Assembly: GCF_000699445.3 (NCBI RefSeq)
Contig: NC_067195.1
Span: forward strand, 58,067,091-58,131,090
From: Schistosoma haematobium
Taxonomy: Eukaryota; Platyhelminthes; Trematoda; Strigeidida; Schistosomatidae
DNA: 64,000 nucleotides
Direction: 5' to 3'
The notes beneath the pieces were generated by a model. That model did no database searches, had not been told where the DNA came from, and worked only from the letters and a program-made list of their open reading frames with translations. Below are positions 24,529 to 38,815 of this stretch, one piece after another. Within the stretch, counting starts at the first letter, position 1. Each line of letters begins with the position of its first letter. A program made the position numbers and the translations under genes.

Positions 24529-26519
24529 GTAAAAATAGCGGTAGTGATAACCTTAACAATAAAAGTGTTAGTATTAAAATATTATTTTGAGTAGACTGGT
24601 TTCGCCTCATAGTTGTTATTCTTATTTTGCTGTTAAATTCCTCATGTCAACGAAGGTCAATTCACCTTACTTTAGAGTAAAATTTGTGACGTTCATTCTG
24701 ATTGTCACCCTAATTAAAATTAAATCACTTTCGGAAACAATATGTATTCCTATCAATACACTTCTATCACAGTATATTCGCGTTCATATGACAGTAAAAG
24801 TGAATCGTCAAATTAATAAGCATTTACATAAACTACGTTACTAAGTTTCAGGATGTTTGGAAGAAAAATAGATATACACAAAACAACAAAATCACTCCAT
24901 TCGGGCTACATGCCTGTCAAGTTGTGCACTACAAAATATGGGACATCCTCGATTTGACCATATCATAATGATAGGTTACTGAGCATCTGAGATGAAGATC
25001 CAAATAGCCAATCATAAATGTACTGAATCATAAAGTCCTCTTACAGTAACTTAAAAAATAAACCGAAGCTTAATTACACGGGTCAAATCAACCAAAAGCA
25101 TTTCTTTTGTTTGGTTTAGAAATGTTGTGCGTAGAGTAACACGTCCTTTACGAAAATTATAGCTTATACTCTTCATTGTTCTTGCGCTCTATACAGCGCT
25201 ACAAATTGTTGCTGTATTACCTATACTGCTTGTTAGTAGTGTGACTATTTTCCTAAAATAAACCAATTTGAGTGTTGAAGTAATGATTACTCATTCGCAA
25301 TGAAAGAGGTTCATTCAGTGATTTTATAAGTTTATTGATGCACCTGCGGTTGGCATTTTCACCAAATGTTGTGAAACATCCGTATAATTAAAGATAGTTT
25401 GGCATGAATCAGATCATACATGTGTTTATAACAAGATGAATTAAGTTTTACATAACAGTACAGCTTTATATACCGTTGTTTACTTATTATTTAATTTTAA
25501 AAAGTATTATAAATTAAAGTGATTTATTGCTTTCTGAAATTATACATCACAAGATAGCTACTGACAATAAAATTAAAACTCATGGATGTTGTATAATAAA
25601 GTTCTTATACCTTGGAAGGTCTTGTATGCAATACAGGTGAAACCACTAATTTCTTATTAAAAGGTGATAGTTTTTCCAGACGTTTCTTTCAATCCCCCGT
25701 TTTGAATAGTTTATTATGGCATTTGCTTTTCTGTTAGATATAAATGAACCACAGATGCAGTTAAGTATAACCGGAAGTCTTAGGCTTCGTGATTGATTAG
25801 TTTGGCGACTTTTATTTCTTGGGTTGACATTCAAACGAGGATCATATCAATTTACTCTAATTTATGTATTGTGTAATCATTTCGTAAGACTGAAGCTTAA
25901 CTCGTTTGTTTAGTCTTTGTTCAATCTTTTAATTAACATACAAGAGAAAATTTGTCTCGATCCAATTTAGGGCCTTGAAATGATAGGTTATCTAGTCCAA
26001 CCTTAAGGTTAGTAATGCATGAATCGGAACTGTGACAAAACGTCCTTGAGGTAATGAGACGAAAACTATTCTATAAGATGAATCTAGTAGAACACTACTT
26101 GATTTATTCTTAATTCAGATTAACGCAGAAAGTTACATGGATAAATAGAAAACTAACAGGATCACAACGCACAATATATATTTATGTCCAAAGTAGGCAT
26201 TAAGATAGAAAAATGGAGTACAAAATGTTACGTTTAAATTGCAATAATTCTGGAATAAACAAGAATGTGGCAATAAATTGTGCGTCAGACAAAAGCTTTT
26301 TAATTAGAAAATAAAACAAGGTAAAAATAAATGTTAGTATTTTTGCAGAATTTGAATTAGGCAAAATAATGTTCCGAAAAATAGTTTCCGTTGTTCGTAA
26401 TTGCTTATTTATTTCTCTCTCCACATGATTGTCAAACTCTATTAAATTATTCTGTTTATCTTCAACTTCGTCTCTATAATTAGTACACATTATTATCATT
26501 TATTTGCTTAATTTTGTAG
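24529..26519. other. Intron, no feature recognised
   Basis: About 2 kb of AT-rich sequence. The ORFs at 24587-24844, 25646-25834 and 26200-26499 have no recognisable family, repeat or codon pattern, and the exon phases on each side fit without them. I see no RNA gene or clear mobile element. Confidence 0.6.
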
Positions 26520-26643
26520 CTGAGATTGGGGATTTTATTCAAGAAGAATACAGAACAATATCTTATTTGAAATCCTTAAAATTACTTTACGAACCAAATG
26601 ATGAACGTCTGCGTCGAGTTAGAGAATTCCACAAATCTCATAT
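26520..26643 (+). CDS. FARP-like: FERM exon: middle of F2 lobe
   Basis: Phase 1 in (G|CT makes Ala), phase 2 out. It encodes AEIGDFIQEEY, SYLKSLKLLYEPNDERL and VREFHKSH. In FARP the equivalent reads SEIGDF..., a variable loop, and xxFHRxHIGxTPAExD. The hyper-conserved SEIGDF-like motif sets it apart from PTPN3/4 (SHFGDY). Acceptor ttttgtag, donor gtaaga. Confidence 0.92.
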
Positions 26644-27420
26644 GTAAGAACTGATTTACTATTGAATATATAATTAGTAGTATCAACCGTTGATTTCCTA
26701 AATAAAATAAAAAAACTAGGGTTAAAATATATAAAAAATGTTGAAGATTATTTCAGATGTTAATCTTATCACTGGAAAAGATTTTATTAAATTCTAATCA
26801 ACTTCCAAAGAACTTTTAGATATTTCAGAGTTTGCGTTCTTCAGATTTTGAAACGACTAAACTTTCTATTCATACGTCTGTTGTTAAAGTAAGCCTAGAA
26901 GTTCGTTTTCCATTATTAAAAGACTTTTAATGAGATTGATATCAATTGAAAGAACATAAAAAACATGAGTTCGATTTCATGTGAAACGCGAAATGCTGAG
27001 TAGTCCTTAACTATCAGGTTACTTCTGTTGAATATCATAAGGTAATATTTGGAAATTATGTAATGGTCATCACAATTTAGGCTTTTTTAATAGTTATAAT
27101 CAACCTATTATGTTTATTAACATCCATCGGTCCGTAAAGTAAAATCAATAACCATGCTAATATGTTATAAGTCTGAGTCTATGATTTCATACTACTCATT
27201 ATATAAGTATTCTTGCAGTTGTTTGATGGTGATTCGCAACACAGAAAATAAGAGTTTCAGTTAGTTATTCTGGTAAAAATACAAAAGCTGTTAAGAAATG
27301 GAATAAAACCAGACAGTAGCAGCAAAACAATAAATTAATGGAACATTATATATAAATTTGTTTTGAAATAGGTTTTATCGACAAGTTGGATACAGTATGA
27401 TGAGAAATTATTATTGTCAT

Positions 27421-27423
27421 TAC

Positions 27424-27463
<40 letters not shown>
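27421..27463. repeat. (TAT)n microsatellite
   Basis: A near-perfect ATT/TAT trinucleotide run in the intron between the two F2 exons. Confidence 0.95.
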
Positions 27464-27465
<2 letters not shown>

Positions 27466-28047
27466 ATAGTAACCTGGTCATCAACTTTACCTTCTCACAG
27501 TATATTTGAACTAAATTACTTCCTGCTTTATTGCATTATCTCTTTGTAAATTCTAATACCACAACGAAGTGTGACATATAAGTATTTTTACTCATAACGA
27601 AAACTGTTAGTGATGTTTAGAATTTGGGAACATTCACTGCGTAGTATGATGTTGATTTTGATCTTTTTGCCTCTAAAAGTTGCTTATCGTACTACTAGTT
27701 TGAATTATAGTTCTTATAGTCTACTTGATCTTTGGTTCGATATTGTTTGGAAAAACTTCTTTTAACAATTGCAAAAGCGCTTTATTCTAGTGAACGTTAA
27801 ACTTGAACACTTTCAGTAAATAACCTACATTTATCCTTATTTGTATCTCACTGGCTAGTTTATGCAAGTCGGAACAGTGAAATGTATTTTGATTTTGTTG
27901 GGGAAATAAAGCCCAAACTGAACGTCAGGAAGCCTACTTAGCTTTAAAAGATCCCAAATACAATAATATGATATAAATAGAATTGTTTTTTCATCATGTT
28001 CATTACTGTAATCGATCTTTTACACCACTTTTAATCGTTTATAATAG

Positions 28048-28135
28048 TGGATTAACCCCAACAGAAGCAGATTTTGCTTTATTGGATACCGCGAGAAAAA
28101 TAGAATTCTATGGTGTTCGTTTACATTTTGCACGT
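28048..28135 (+). CDS. FARP-like: FERM exon: end of F2, entry to F3
   Basis: Phase 2 in (AT|T makes Ile), phase 0 out. It encodes GLTPTEADFALLDTARKIE and FYGVRLHFAR. FERM family members share the pattern xxAExxFLxxARxLExYGVxLHxA/xK in this place, and the version here is FARP-like. Acceptor ttataatag, donor gtaagc. Confidence 0.92.
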
Positions 28136-28755
28136 GTAAGCTAATTTTATTTATGCACATATATTTTATTTAAAAGTGAGTTCGTTTCTGTCTGACGTCA
28201 TATAAAAATTCTGTGAAAGATTACAAAAGAAGGAATACTGTGCTGCCACTCATTAGTTAAATGATATCTTTCCGACCACAAAATCTGATTGTTACCATAT
28301 ATGAAGTCATGGGTATGTATCATTAATAGGTTCAAAGTGATGGTTTGAAGTAGTTTTACAACTGGTGTAATATTTTTGTCAAATTAAACGAATGCCTTCA
28401 AAGTAACTGAAATGTTTAGATTTAAGTGTTATGATATTTCGTTATTGAGGATTTTCAACAGAATCCGGTTTCATGAAAAATAATCGAGCGAAGGAAATGA
28501 AATTCTCTCCTTTTTCGCTAGAGAAGGTTCCTCTGTTTAACTAAATTATCTTAGAGATTCGTGAATGCAAAATGAATCGACTGTTATTAAATATGTAATC
28601 TAATTCTCCAATCTGTGTTACGCGTTCTTTTTCCGTTATATTCATTGCATGATATTAACTAATCACACTGTAGTGTTTTTAATATTTAGTCTATTTCTAC
28701 CTACTTTATATCTCTTTTCTTTAACTCCCCTAAATTGTATATCATTAAATTTCAG

Positions 28756-28911
28756 GATCACGAAGGCTTAGCCCTCAATCTAGCTGTTACACATCTTGGT
28801 TTATTAGTATTTCAAAATTTAATAAAGGTTAATACATTCTCTTGGGCAAAAATAAGAAAACTAAGTTTCAAACGTAAACGATTTCTTGTCAAACTACATC
28901 CAGAAAATTAT
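28756..28911 (+). CDS. FARP-like: FERM exon: F3 (PH-like) lobe core
   Basis: 52 codons, phase 0 at both ends. It encodes [20 protein letters not shown], then [24 protein letters not shown] sequence ([20 protein letters not shown]) and VKLHPENY. This is the F3 sheet with the diagnostic [16 protein letters not shown] motif. The spacing to the next exon's DTIEF equals the family's. Acceptor aaatttcag, donor gtaagt. Confidence 0.94.
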
Positions 28912-31900
28912 GTAAGTTTTAAAACTCTGAACTATATTCTTTACCAATTTTTGCTATATGTATTTAGTTATCTTGTTTATTGTTCTATAACTGGAATTTG
29001 ACCAAAATAATTGTCATATGAAACAGCAAAAGTTCAAGAGTGTTAAAAGTCAATAACTGGACAGTTCAACCATCATTTATTTCATATATCATCAAAAAAG
29101 GTTTACATTTATCATTTACAATTTTATGGAATTGTAAATACTAAGAACATCAATCATGTGGGTCGAGCGTCTTGTTTTATCGCGTTCAGTTTTGGATAGT
29201 AAGGAGTATGTTAGTCTGATCATAGAAAACACATTTGCTGTTTATTATCAGTCATATTACATAGATGTTCAAGAATTTAAGAAAACTTTGACTGTAATCG
29301 AATGTATTAAGGGAGATTGTAAAATCTTTTAACATGACTAACTAACCTTTAGTGTATAATTAGAATACTGATGTCTTTTATTTACAACGGTCTATGGATA
29401 AATTCATTCATTTTATTTAGACAAGTGAGTTTACTTCTTTACAAGAGGAAAAGGCTAAAAATTACTTTAAAATGATAATTTCCTTGAAATTGTTGTCTTG
29501 TATATCAGTTTTTGCCAAACGTTATTTCGATGTTTCTATATATAACCCCCTGTCTAATCTTTTTCTCAGACATCAAAGCAGTCAAATTGAGAAAAAATTA
29601 AGACATGGACACACATCACAGTAAAGCAAAAGTAATCTGGCATAAATCCATACGTTCCTTAATTTTTTTCCGCATTATTTCATAGTATATAATTAATCAT
29701 CCTAATTTTTTTTCACGCTTCACTAGTCAAAGTTTGTTAGCTTTAAAGGATGGATTTTGTTAATCCTTACTGAAATAATCCTCTTGTTATGGAATTTCAT
29801 AGAAAAACAGTAATTTTTAAAGAAAATCTATTCAACTAATTTTAAGTGGGAAAATTATAAATTGTCCTTTACTGTGGTTGTATTTCATCTCCATTACGAA
29901 ATGACCTTGGCACTGAACTGAAAAGTTGTTAACTATTTGAAAATTTTCTCAAAGTGTGCTTTTATCAAGTTGAAAATCTTAAAATTACTTACATAATCTC
30001 TTTTATGAGTGAATACGGACTGTTTTTAAGCAATAAGCATAGAAAATAAATGAATCAAGTAGTATTCGAGTACCAGACAGGAAACGAATATATGGACTTT
30101 AACCTATGGAGATACACAGCTTGGTTCTTCGTTAATGTTTAGCTGAGTGACAGAACCATAAATAAATAGGAATAATGGTGAGCTCGAAAAAGTCCCTTAT
30201 ATTTAGTTAAGAGATTTAGGTGTTATTGTGGCGTTTTAGATTTAGTTAATAATGAAATTTAGCTGTGAAGGAACAAGCGTTCTTTTCAGTCTTATAAGAA
30301 GGTATATATTAATTCAATCAACCTTTGTTCAAGCTTCATACAGCAGTGAGGTTCGATGACAGATTATAGTACATTTTTACGTCGATGTCCACTACGATTA
30401 TAGAAACAATCAAATGTAGGAATAACTTATCGAAAAATAGTCAACCAATCGTATCTTCTCTGTCAAAACTATTACCTTATCTAATAGATAGACAAGAACA
30501 CACTGAAATTGCATGAATATAATCTACAACAATAGTTTAATAAATATTTCCTTTATATCATTGATTATCAGCCGGAGCCCTAGAAAAAAATGTTTATCAG
30601 AGTAGCACACGTTAAAGTGAATTGTCTCGAGTCTTGTACACTTTTGAGATTTTCCAATCAATATTGAATTTTCTAGTTATTAATAGCAGATTTTACTGTT
30701 GTAAGCACTCCAAGCCAGGATACTAGATTTTCAGACAGAATGTAATATCTTGAATAACGAAAAGTACTTAAATCATGTATGGTCATTAAAATTTTCACAT
30801 ACCATAAGATTGAAACACCCATAATAATTCCATAGCATATCATGATTGAATTATTCTAAGACAGTATCATATTTAGATAAAACAATTTTGCTTCACATTG
30901 TTTGTTTTTGGTTAAACATTAAATCCTTAAGTAGATTTAATTGATAAAAACCGTTAATTTTCTTCGCTTCATTATGAATAAAATCTATAAATTATTCAGT
31001 GGCCAAATCATGTTAATTAAGTCATTTAGTTGTATTTAAATGATTGATGTTCTTTATTAGTATTTTTTGTCTCCATTCTTTGTTTAAATCTTTTTGATAT
31101 TATTCTGCATATTGATCAAACCAATTTGTTAATTACTATTAGACTAATTTACATTCATATACGTTAACAATAGAGAATCGATTGGTTACTTAAACTGTTG
31201 AAATAGAAGGGCTTAGAAATGATGATATGAGGGAAAGATACTAAACAGTATAAAATAACGAAATATATAAGGATTTATTCTCCCTTTAATATCCATCACG
31301 AAGTTTAGGTATGTGGAAACAAAGACCTATTTTAGTTTATAACTGACCGATCAAATGTTGATATATTTTTTATCGAAGATGCAAAGAATATTACTGAAAT
31401 GCTCTTATACTTCATTATCTGGTGTATTTGAATTCAGAAAAGCTGTATTATAATTATTTTTGTCTTTTTGTTCAAGTGAATTCGATTCATAGTCTCTAAT
31501 GTCATATTTAGATATTTTGTGAAGGAGAAGATAAAACTTGTTAATTTTATAGAGATATTAGTTACAGTTATTATAATACTATCCAGCTGCTACACCTAAC
31601 GAACATTTTGTCTATTGTGGACAAAAAACATTTCCTTGCTTTATTGATTTTAAATCAATCCCTTTGTCGAAAAATTCCATACTCAATGGTATATATATGT
31701 ATTTATACTTATATATTAATCAAAACTTCAATTCTGTTGTATTCCCTTGCACAGCTTTCATTCATGAGATTAGCATTTGATGTTAATTCATTGTGGTTTG
31801 AATTAATCAGAGTTAAAATCGTCTGAAGTTGTATTTCTAGTTATGCTATTAAATACTTAGTGGTTCCTGTGGTACCTTAATACTTCAAGTACTGTTTCTT

Positions 31901-32329
31901 GTGATGATTTATTTTCCCGCTAATGAGTAAATCTCATACTACGACCGATTAGTCGATCTATTTGCTCAAATATCTCAAATAGTTTTTCTGATTCACGTTA
32001 TTTTATAGGAATAAATAGTATAAGATAATAACTGTGGATTGAAGGCTAAGTAACGTATTTTTACATAAAGCTGTTTCAAATGTTAACATTTTAAACTAGT
32101 TTTTCAAGATTTTTAATTCCTTTTTCGAAGCTAATTGTTTAAAAATAAAATCCGTTTAGATGAGGATATAAGGAACTTAAACTATTGTCTAAATTTATTT
32201 ATAAGAGTTATCCAGTAATCCTATTGTTAATACTCTTGACTGAATTTTGGTCACTTTTAATTTATATATATGCACTACTCAACAGTTTTAATGAGATAGC
32301 CATTTTGTTACAATTTTTATAGAAGGGAT

Positions 32330-32440
32330 AAGTTGTGATTAGCAGTGGGATTCAGGATGCGTATTTTGTCCAATTTGGGTCTCGTCACCTGGATTATTCT
32401 GCATCTCAGAGTTTATGTCTTAACCGGCATCCAAACTCAG
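32330..32440 (-). mobile_element. Smα-type SINE remnant (minus strand)
   Basis: The minus strand shows gagatgcagaataatccagg, then GTGACGA where CUGANGA is expected (C3 lost), acccaaattgg, a broken GAA (CAA), and gcatcctgaatcccactgc. The order matches the Smα ribozyme unit at 1372-1440. The ribozyme is dead. A possible tRNA-like head extends toward about 32480 but is too eroded to place. Confidence 0.65.
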
Positions 32441-33009
32441 TACTTTCACTTTGTATGCCACCCGTTTTGTGTTATATACTGCCACCGACCAATACTCACA
32501 GACGACTTTAAGTAACCAATACGTAGTAAGAACGAAGGAGACTGATACTTTATACTCGACTGTTTGCCCAATACTAACTAGCTCCGAATGCCGAGTAAGA
32601 ATTCAAGATCAATGAACACCAGTCCGAGATCGTTATTCTATTTCTGACATTCGTTGTTCATCTACGAGCAGACTAGGCCGCATCACACCACAAAATATGA
32701 CATAACAATTAAACACGATCAGGCCAAAACGGGTCTGAGAGTAGAAAAGACTGTGAATAACAGATTGGAAATAAATCAAGAATAGTAAATCGTATATTAG
32801 TGGATAGTAGGTTAATAGAAAGCTTATGATTAAAAGAATGCATGTACATATATAATTTAGTTACCCAATAATTATGCAACAGGAATATGTATATGTAATG
32901 ACATAGATAAGTCCTGAGAGTTACTGTCCTTTTATTTACCTACGTAGATACCAAGTCCTGAAAGACAAATAGTACAGATTAAGGTAAATTCGTAACCGTT
33001 ATGCAAAAA

Positions 33010-33185
33010 GGTGGCTATTTAGACTCATTAGCTGAGTTTATAGGACGTTGGTGTATAAACCAAAAGGGTACCAAGTTCAAACCTCCTGGTGAACATTAAC
33101 CCTAAGATGCAGTTGAATCCTGGTGCCAAGTACCATAAAGGATTAAATGCATATCCTGGATTCTACTGGTATTCTCAGTCCATCC
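33010..33185 (+). mobile_element. Smα-type SINE remnant (plus strand)
   Basis: Eroded tRNA-like A box (cattagctgagtttatagg), B box (agttcaaacctcc), gtgaacattaaccc, gatgcag, a degraded ribozyme segment without a CUGANGA core, and tcctggattctactgg. The order is the same as at 1262-1455. Confidence 0.65.
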
Positions 33186-34021
33186 CTTCTACAAAACTAC
33201 TGTTACCTTTTAGCTACATGTTTCATAAAGTGTAATAACTTCAGGATCGATTGCCAAAAACTATAAAGCAAAATTTAAATAGTTAACATTATTAAATATC
33301 AGTTAGAGCAAGTCTTGTTATAACTCTATTAGTTAGTCTTTTTGATTGATAACACTGGAAATATAACATAAACAATGTAACAAATTTGGGAACTGCAGTC
33401 AACATGAAGCCAATCATTGTTTTCGACGTTGATTTTTCAACTTTTTCGTTAGATATTTGGTGACTCCCGTTTCGTTTAATTACGGTGGGGACTGAGGACT
33501 ACGTTACACTTCCATAGGTAATAGATCATGCTCCAGCTAGTCCAGATAATATGAATTTCAGTGCATCTCAAATATACTATTTTCTTCATAATTGTACTTA
33601 AAGTACTTGTGAAATATTGAATGGACTTGGAAACCAATTATTTTTCACCTGGTAAGTTGGGTGTTCATCTCAGTTAGTAACTCAGTTATTTAATCAGATC
33701 AATTTTTTCCTGGATCTGACCGAGTAGGTTTTATGTTCAAACGCATCGTTTGTTTTGGCAGTCTCTGATTGTGATATTGGTGGTGTATGTCCCAATTTCA
33801 CAGAAAGTATCAACAGTTTCTTTAATACTAAGGATAATTTTTGTTGTTGAGCACCAGTCAATAAGAAACCTAGATTCAGGGTGTCAGCATCTTACCTCTA
33901 GTATCAAAATCGATTGCTGTACTTCATTTATTATTGTAGAATCTCTAATCATGTTTATTTGTTCAAAATATTCTAATCTCTCGCTTCCTTTTTTATAACA
34001 TGAAACGAAATACTCTAACAG

Positions 34022-34170
34022 GACACAATTGAATTTATATTCGATTCGCGTGACGAATGCAAACAGTTCTGGAAAAAATCGATTGAGCATCATACATTTT
34101 TCCGATGTACTTATCCTGATCGTAAACTACAAAGACGTTCGCGTTTAACATCAAGTGGGTCCTCATTTCG
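34022..34170 (+). CDS. FARP-like: FERM exon: F3 C-terminal helix and start of FA
   Basis: Phase 0 in, phase 2 out. It encodes DTIEFIFDSRDECKQFWKK, SIEHHTFFR and then RSRLTSSGSSF. The FWKxxVEHHxFFR motif is the F3 closing helix. The RGSSFR-type motif that follows is the beginning of the FERM-adjacent domain. Together they are typical of FARP, FRMD7 and protein 4.1 relatives. Acceptor tctaacag, donor gtaagt. Confidence 0.93.
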
Positions 34171-37086
34171 GTAAGTTAACATGTACTAATACCCTTTATA
34201 TAAAAATATTGATAAGGAAGAGTTTTACTTTGAATCGAGTTGTAATTTTCATGAAAGCTAAAATAAATTTGTTACAGAAAAACTTATTATTTAATTTGCT
34301 CTTTTCATCTAATATTTTACGATATCATTGTTGGTTTAAAAATTTGGATTCAGTCGAGTTTATTTTGTTTTAAGTAATTCATGTAATTTTGAGAAGTATC
34401 TAAGATTTCTTAATGAAGTTATTCGATTAAAGAAATTCTGAAACTCTAAAGTGTTCCGATTGATTCACCTTTGAAACAAAGCCACATACATAATCCCCTC
34501 TTGGTATCAAATCCTTTCTATGCTTTCCAATGATTGTGATAGTGAGTATAAACTGATGTAATGATATGTATTTTCTGTTGCTACTCAAAACATGTTGATA
34601 TTCTACATTTATTTATTGTTTCGCTATTTTGTAATTAAACTACTGGGATAACAGAAGTTTCATGAGTTCTGTTCCATTCTGCAAATTTGGATGCATGAAG
34701 AGTGATAATATACATTTTAAGCAATATGAAGTGATCAGGATAACATTTGTTTGAATGTTTAAAGTTTAAACCTGTGTGACTAGTGAAGTTATAAAAAGCT
34801 GTGAAAAATTGATCCAGCACTGTAAACCAGATAGTAAGGTTTGGAAGATTAATACCTTAGGATGTGACATTGGTTAATTAAGTCACCGGTACTTTTCAAT
34901 CAAAATCCAAAGTTTAATTGTTTATTCTGTAGTCATCACCAGATCATTTCAAAGATTATCTACAAGTTAAACAAAATATCCACAAAAATACGATGAATAA
35001 TAACTATAACTTCACTTGTAAATCAGTCCGACAAGAATTATTTAGGGCTTTTTAATCTAGATAGTCAAGTTTGTTCAGAATTTAAAATTAGCTAACTGAC
35101 AATCACAGTATATCTCAGATTCACTGAAGCTGTAAATATGAATAAGGGGAAATTGATTCAGACACTTTATGTTATCGAGCTTACGAAGTATTTGAAATTT
35201 CTGTGTTCTGTTGCCGGTGACCTTGGTTTAGCACTCTTGAAGACTTTAAAATGCGAATAATTTGATAGTTGATTTTAAGCAAATAAACAGAATTACCCTC
35301 TGATTACATTGATGTTTCTACATGGAAACGACAATTTAAAATCTAGAGTTGTATGGTTTTTAAACATATGAAACATACTATGATATAAAATTAATAGAAT
35401 TTTTGTTTTTACTCACTTTTTTCACTATGAATTGTCAACAAAGTCTAGAATAAAGAGATTGTCTGAATTCTATCATAAAAACCTAGTCTTTAAAAAAAGT
35501 ATTTCAAATGGATGATTTACCATTCATTGACTTTTAATATCACTATTTACTTCAATTCACTTCCAATAGTACCTTGTAATCTATTCCTCATTTATTGAGG
35601 TCAATTTATATCAAATATTTTCCTCATAGTTTTTCTATCCGTTCTATCATTCTATCAAATGACAAAGTAGAAAAAATCCTCTACAAATTCCGGCCCATCG
35701 AAATATTTTGATAAGTGCTATTAAATGCAAAAATGCCTGGATAGAGAATATCCTTTAGCTTTATGTAAAATTGGTAAACAAGCTAATATTGAAAAAAAAA
35801 AGGTTTTATCAATAATATGTATGGGACATCATCAGTATATTTTTCTCAAAATTCATTAATGTCAGACCATTTTTTAGCTGACGAAGATCATAAAATCATA
35901 ATACTATTTCACTTAACTGATTAATTGTAAAAAGATTATTAGATTTTACGAAAACTGTCATTCCTACAAGACTGATCAAATCCGTTGTAAGGGCAAATTA
36001 ATCTTACTGAAAATGTAACAAGGTTACCAAAATTAATTTGAAATATTTTCAATTATTGTTTATTAATTAAGTAAACATTGAATAATGGTAAGATGGATAT
36101 GGAAGAGACAAATGAATGATAATTATCCATTTGACGAATTTAAACAAACTTAATGAGACACAAGTACATGTCAAAACAACCTAGAAAATTGTAAAATCAG
36201 ATGAGGAATTATGATTATAGTAAATGACATGGTCGAAAACAGAATTTTATTTGATCATTTGTTTTTATTTTACATGAAGATAAAATGGGTTTCTTTTGTT
36301 ATTTTCTAAAATGATATACGTTCAAGTGTTTCATAGTTTGTTTTGAAATAGCTGAAATAAAAAACATTTGTCAATTATACTTATAAGCACTATAATTTTT
36401 GAATAGCATGTCTCCTTTCTAGAATAAAAATACAATCATATTGTATTTGTATGTCTTCAGTGAATAATTAACTGAAATTTCATAATAAGTAGAAAACGTA
36501 ATTAAATGGAAAATAGAATCTGAGGGTGCTTCAGTTTAGTTGTATGCTTTGTGGAATAAGAGCTTCTTCGCAACAACCTATGATTATAAAACTGAAAACA
36601 TTCATTAAAGGTAGTATGGTTCTATAATTCTGTACTAATGTCAGGTTGACCGAATGACAAGATAGAACTAGTAGTAAGGTTTAATCAATAAAACACTATG
36701 AAAATTCATTCTAAGCAAAACAATGAGTTTTTGGTATTTGTTTACCATTTAAAATTGTTTTTTAAATAAAATACTCGCAAGTTAATTAACTAAGATTAAT
36801 TTTGTTAATTCTTTTGGACAATCGACTACATATTAGAAATAAATATCAAGAGCTGACTGGGAAATTATTATTATGGTTAATGTAACCCATTCTTTAGTCT
36901 TTCTACCCGGTTTGTGTTATTTTATAAATGGTTGAAATAACATACTTCAAGACATTTAATGTAATCATTATTTTGCTAATATTGTTGTCGGAGAGTCGAA
37001 GAAAGCTTACTCTTCTTTGTTAACTGTCACATAGAATTTGTCTCATTTACAGACTACTATAAAGCTTCCTTAATTCACTTTTTAAG
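34171..37086. other. Intron, no feature recognised
   Basis: About 2.9 kb of AT-rich sequence. Short ORFs at 34155-34373 and 34635-34820 show no family. No repeat of the families seen elsewhere is recognisable. Confidence 0.6.
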
Positions 37087-37161
37087 ATATATGGGACGTA
37101 CTGAACAGGAATTGCAGGATTACGTGCAAAGAAATTGTGAAAAACGACCTCCATTCGAGAG
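37087..37161 (+). CDS. FARP-like: FA-domain exon
   Basis: A 75-nt exon, phase 2 in (CG|A makes Arg) and phase 2 out. It encodes YMGRTEQELQDYVQRNCEKR and PPFE. With the preceding SSFR it gives SSFRYMGRTEQELQDYV. This matches the FARP SFRYSGRTQKQVLDYV...FER pattern and is the best single argument for the FARP/FRMD7 assignment. The acceptor is preceded by a weak pyrimidine tract (cactttttaag). Donor gtatgg. Confidence 0.92.
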
Positions 37162-38815
37162 GTATGGTAGAGAATTTTTTAAATTAAATAAATGAATCAT
37201 TTATTCATTAATATTATTTCACTAATTTCGTTATTTATAATCGGTTTTTACTAAACGAAGTATAAGTAACTTTTTAAAGCTGATATAAATCTCTGTATTT
37301 ATGATTTTGTTTAGGTTTACCTAACTAGATCCCATTAGGAAAGTATTGTAAAATCAATAAAGCATGTTCAGAAAAAAATAAAAGCTTTTAGTACTTAGTC
37401 TTTATTGAAATCAGCTTTATTTAATTTTTTAGCTTCAACAGAAAATTATTTACTTTAATGGTATCACAATTGCTATGAACTTTGAATATTTTGTATTTCA
37501 TTGAATAAGTAATTGTAGAGTAGCACTACTGAGGGATATTACACAACTACAAAAGAGTAAAATAGTGCGACAAACAATGCATCAAAGATTAAGAATATTT
37601 TCTCATTTTTTATGTAGTTTCCAATTGTTTGTTGGCTGTAAATACTTCTGAATATCTGTTGATCACGATACAAAGCACTGGTATATATTAGTGACTTAAA
37701 TACTTTTATATGCTATCATAGGTAATAGACGCAATGGTTTATAACAAGTGATTTAAAAAGAAATTAATTGGACAATCGCACAGAATGTCTACTCATGCAG
37801 ATGTATTATTCTTATCTTCTAGACAAATATTTTTTCTTGTTCCTATAGTGTAAGAAAATTTCCAGCAAATAATTTCCCGCGTAATATAAAAATTACCAAT
37901 TTTTAAATCAGTAAATAGTTCACCCAATTAACAGTGATCATTACAAGTTATTCCTTGGTTTATCCATATCACGAATCACATGTGAAAACTATTGTATAAC
38001 GATTTCTTAAAATTTTTTATCAGAATTAAGATGGGAAATATGAACATAAAACAATGAGTTAGATTTTCAGTGTATCTGTTTTTCCTGAAACCAAATGACA
38101 AAAAAAGAACTTGTTGTTATAGCTGTTTCCCTAATTATTCCCATACTTCGTGAGTAATACAATTACCAAAACTGTACACTTGAAGGCAGCAAAACATTAG
38201 TTCAGTGAGTAGTAATTCAAGTAATAAGACCATGTGTCAAGCAGAGGTCGATAAAAATCAATGAAACTTGTCAAGTAAATGTATATTAATGTCCAAATGA
38301 GTCATCAAGCTTGTGAGCAATTATTAATTAAGATAAAAGAAATAAATGAAGAGGTTGGCAAACGCATTTGATCATACATGCTCGTCTATACTAGCAAAAA
38401 GGTTAGAAAATATGAGTGAATTATTACGGCCTAAAATAACATTATTTGCTAAATAGTTTAATTCAAGAACTTGACTAATTCGAACATAAATAAGTTTGTG
38501 TGAAGGTGAGATTGATGCAAACTGCAATTTTAAGCTTAATTATATTAAAAGCTGGATCAGAACATGGATTATCATCATGTTGGAAACACTCTTCTGTATA
38601 CCAATCATTGTATGTAGCTTAATGACTCTGTGTTAGCAAATTAACAGGTATTAAATTCAGAAGTTTAGGCAGCTAATGGTACTTCAGATGAAATTATCAC
38701 TTATATTTAAATTTGTATTGTTTTTAAGCGTTACATACCTAAAATACTGAGATATATTTTAAATCATTACCTGGAAAATTAAAAAAAAACATTATATTTC
38801 CATACATTTTTCTAG

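Larger units (their letters stand above)
28912..34021. other. Intron with two eroded Smα-like SINEs
   Basis: About 5.1 kb. Apart from the SINE remnants at about 32330-32440 and 33010-33185 I see no supported feature. The open frame at 33750-33998 does not resemble a protein family and overlaps no conserved motif. Confidence 0.6.

Noticed and set aside
26200..26499. 99-codon minus-strand ORF beside the F2 exon
   Set aside because: No recognisable motif; Ile/Phe/Asn-rich composition expected from AT-rich intron.
28735..29001. 88-codon ORF taken as a stand-alone gene
   Set aside because: Only 28756-28911 is coding, as an F3 exon; the rest is intron readthrough.
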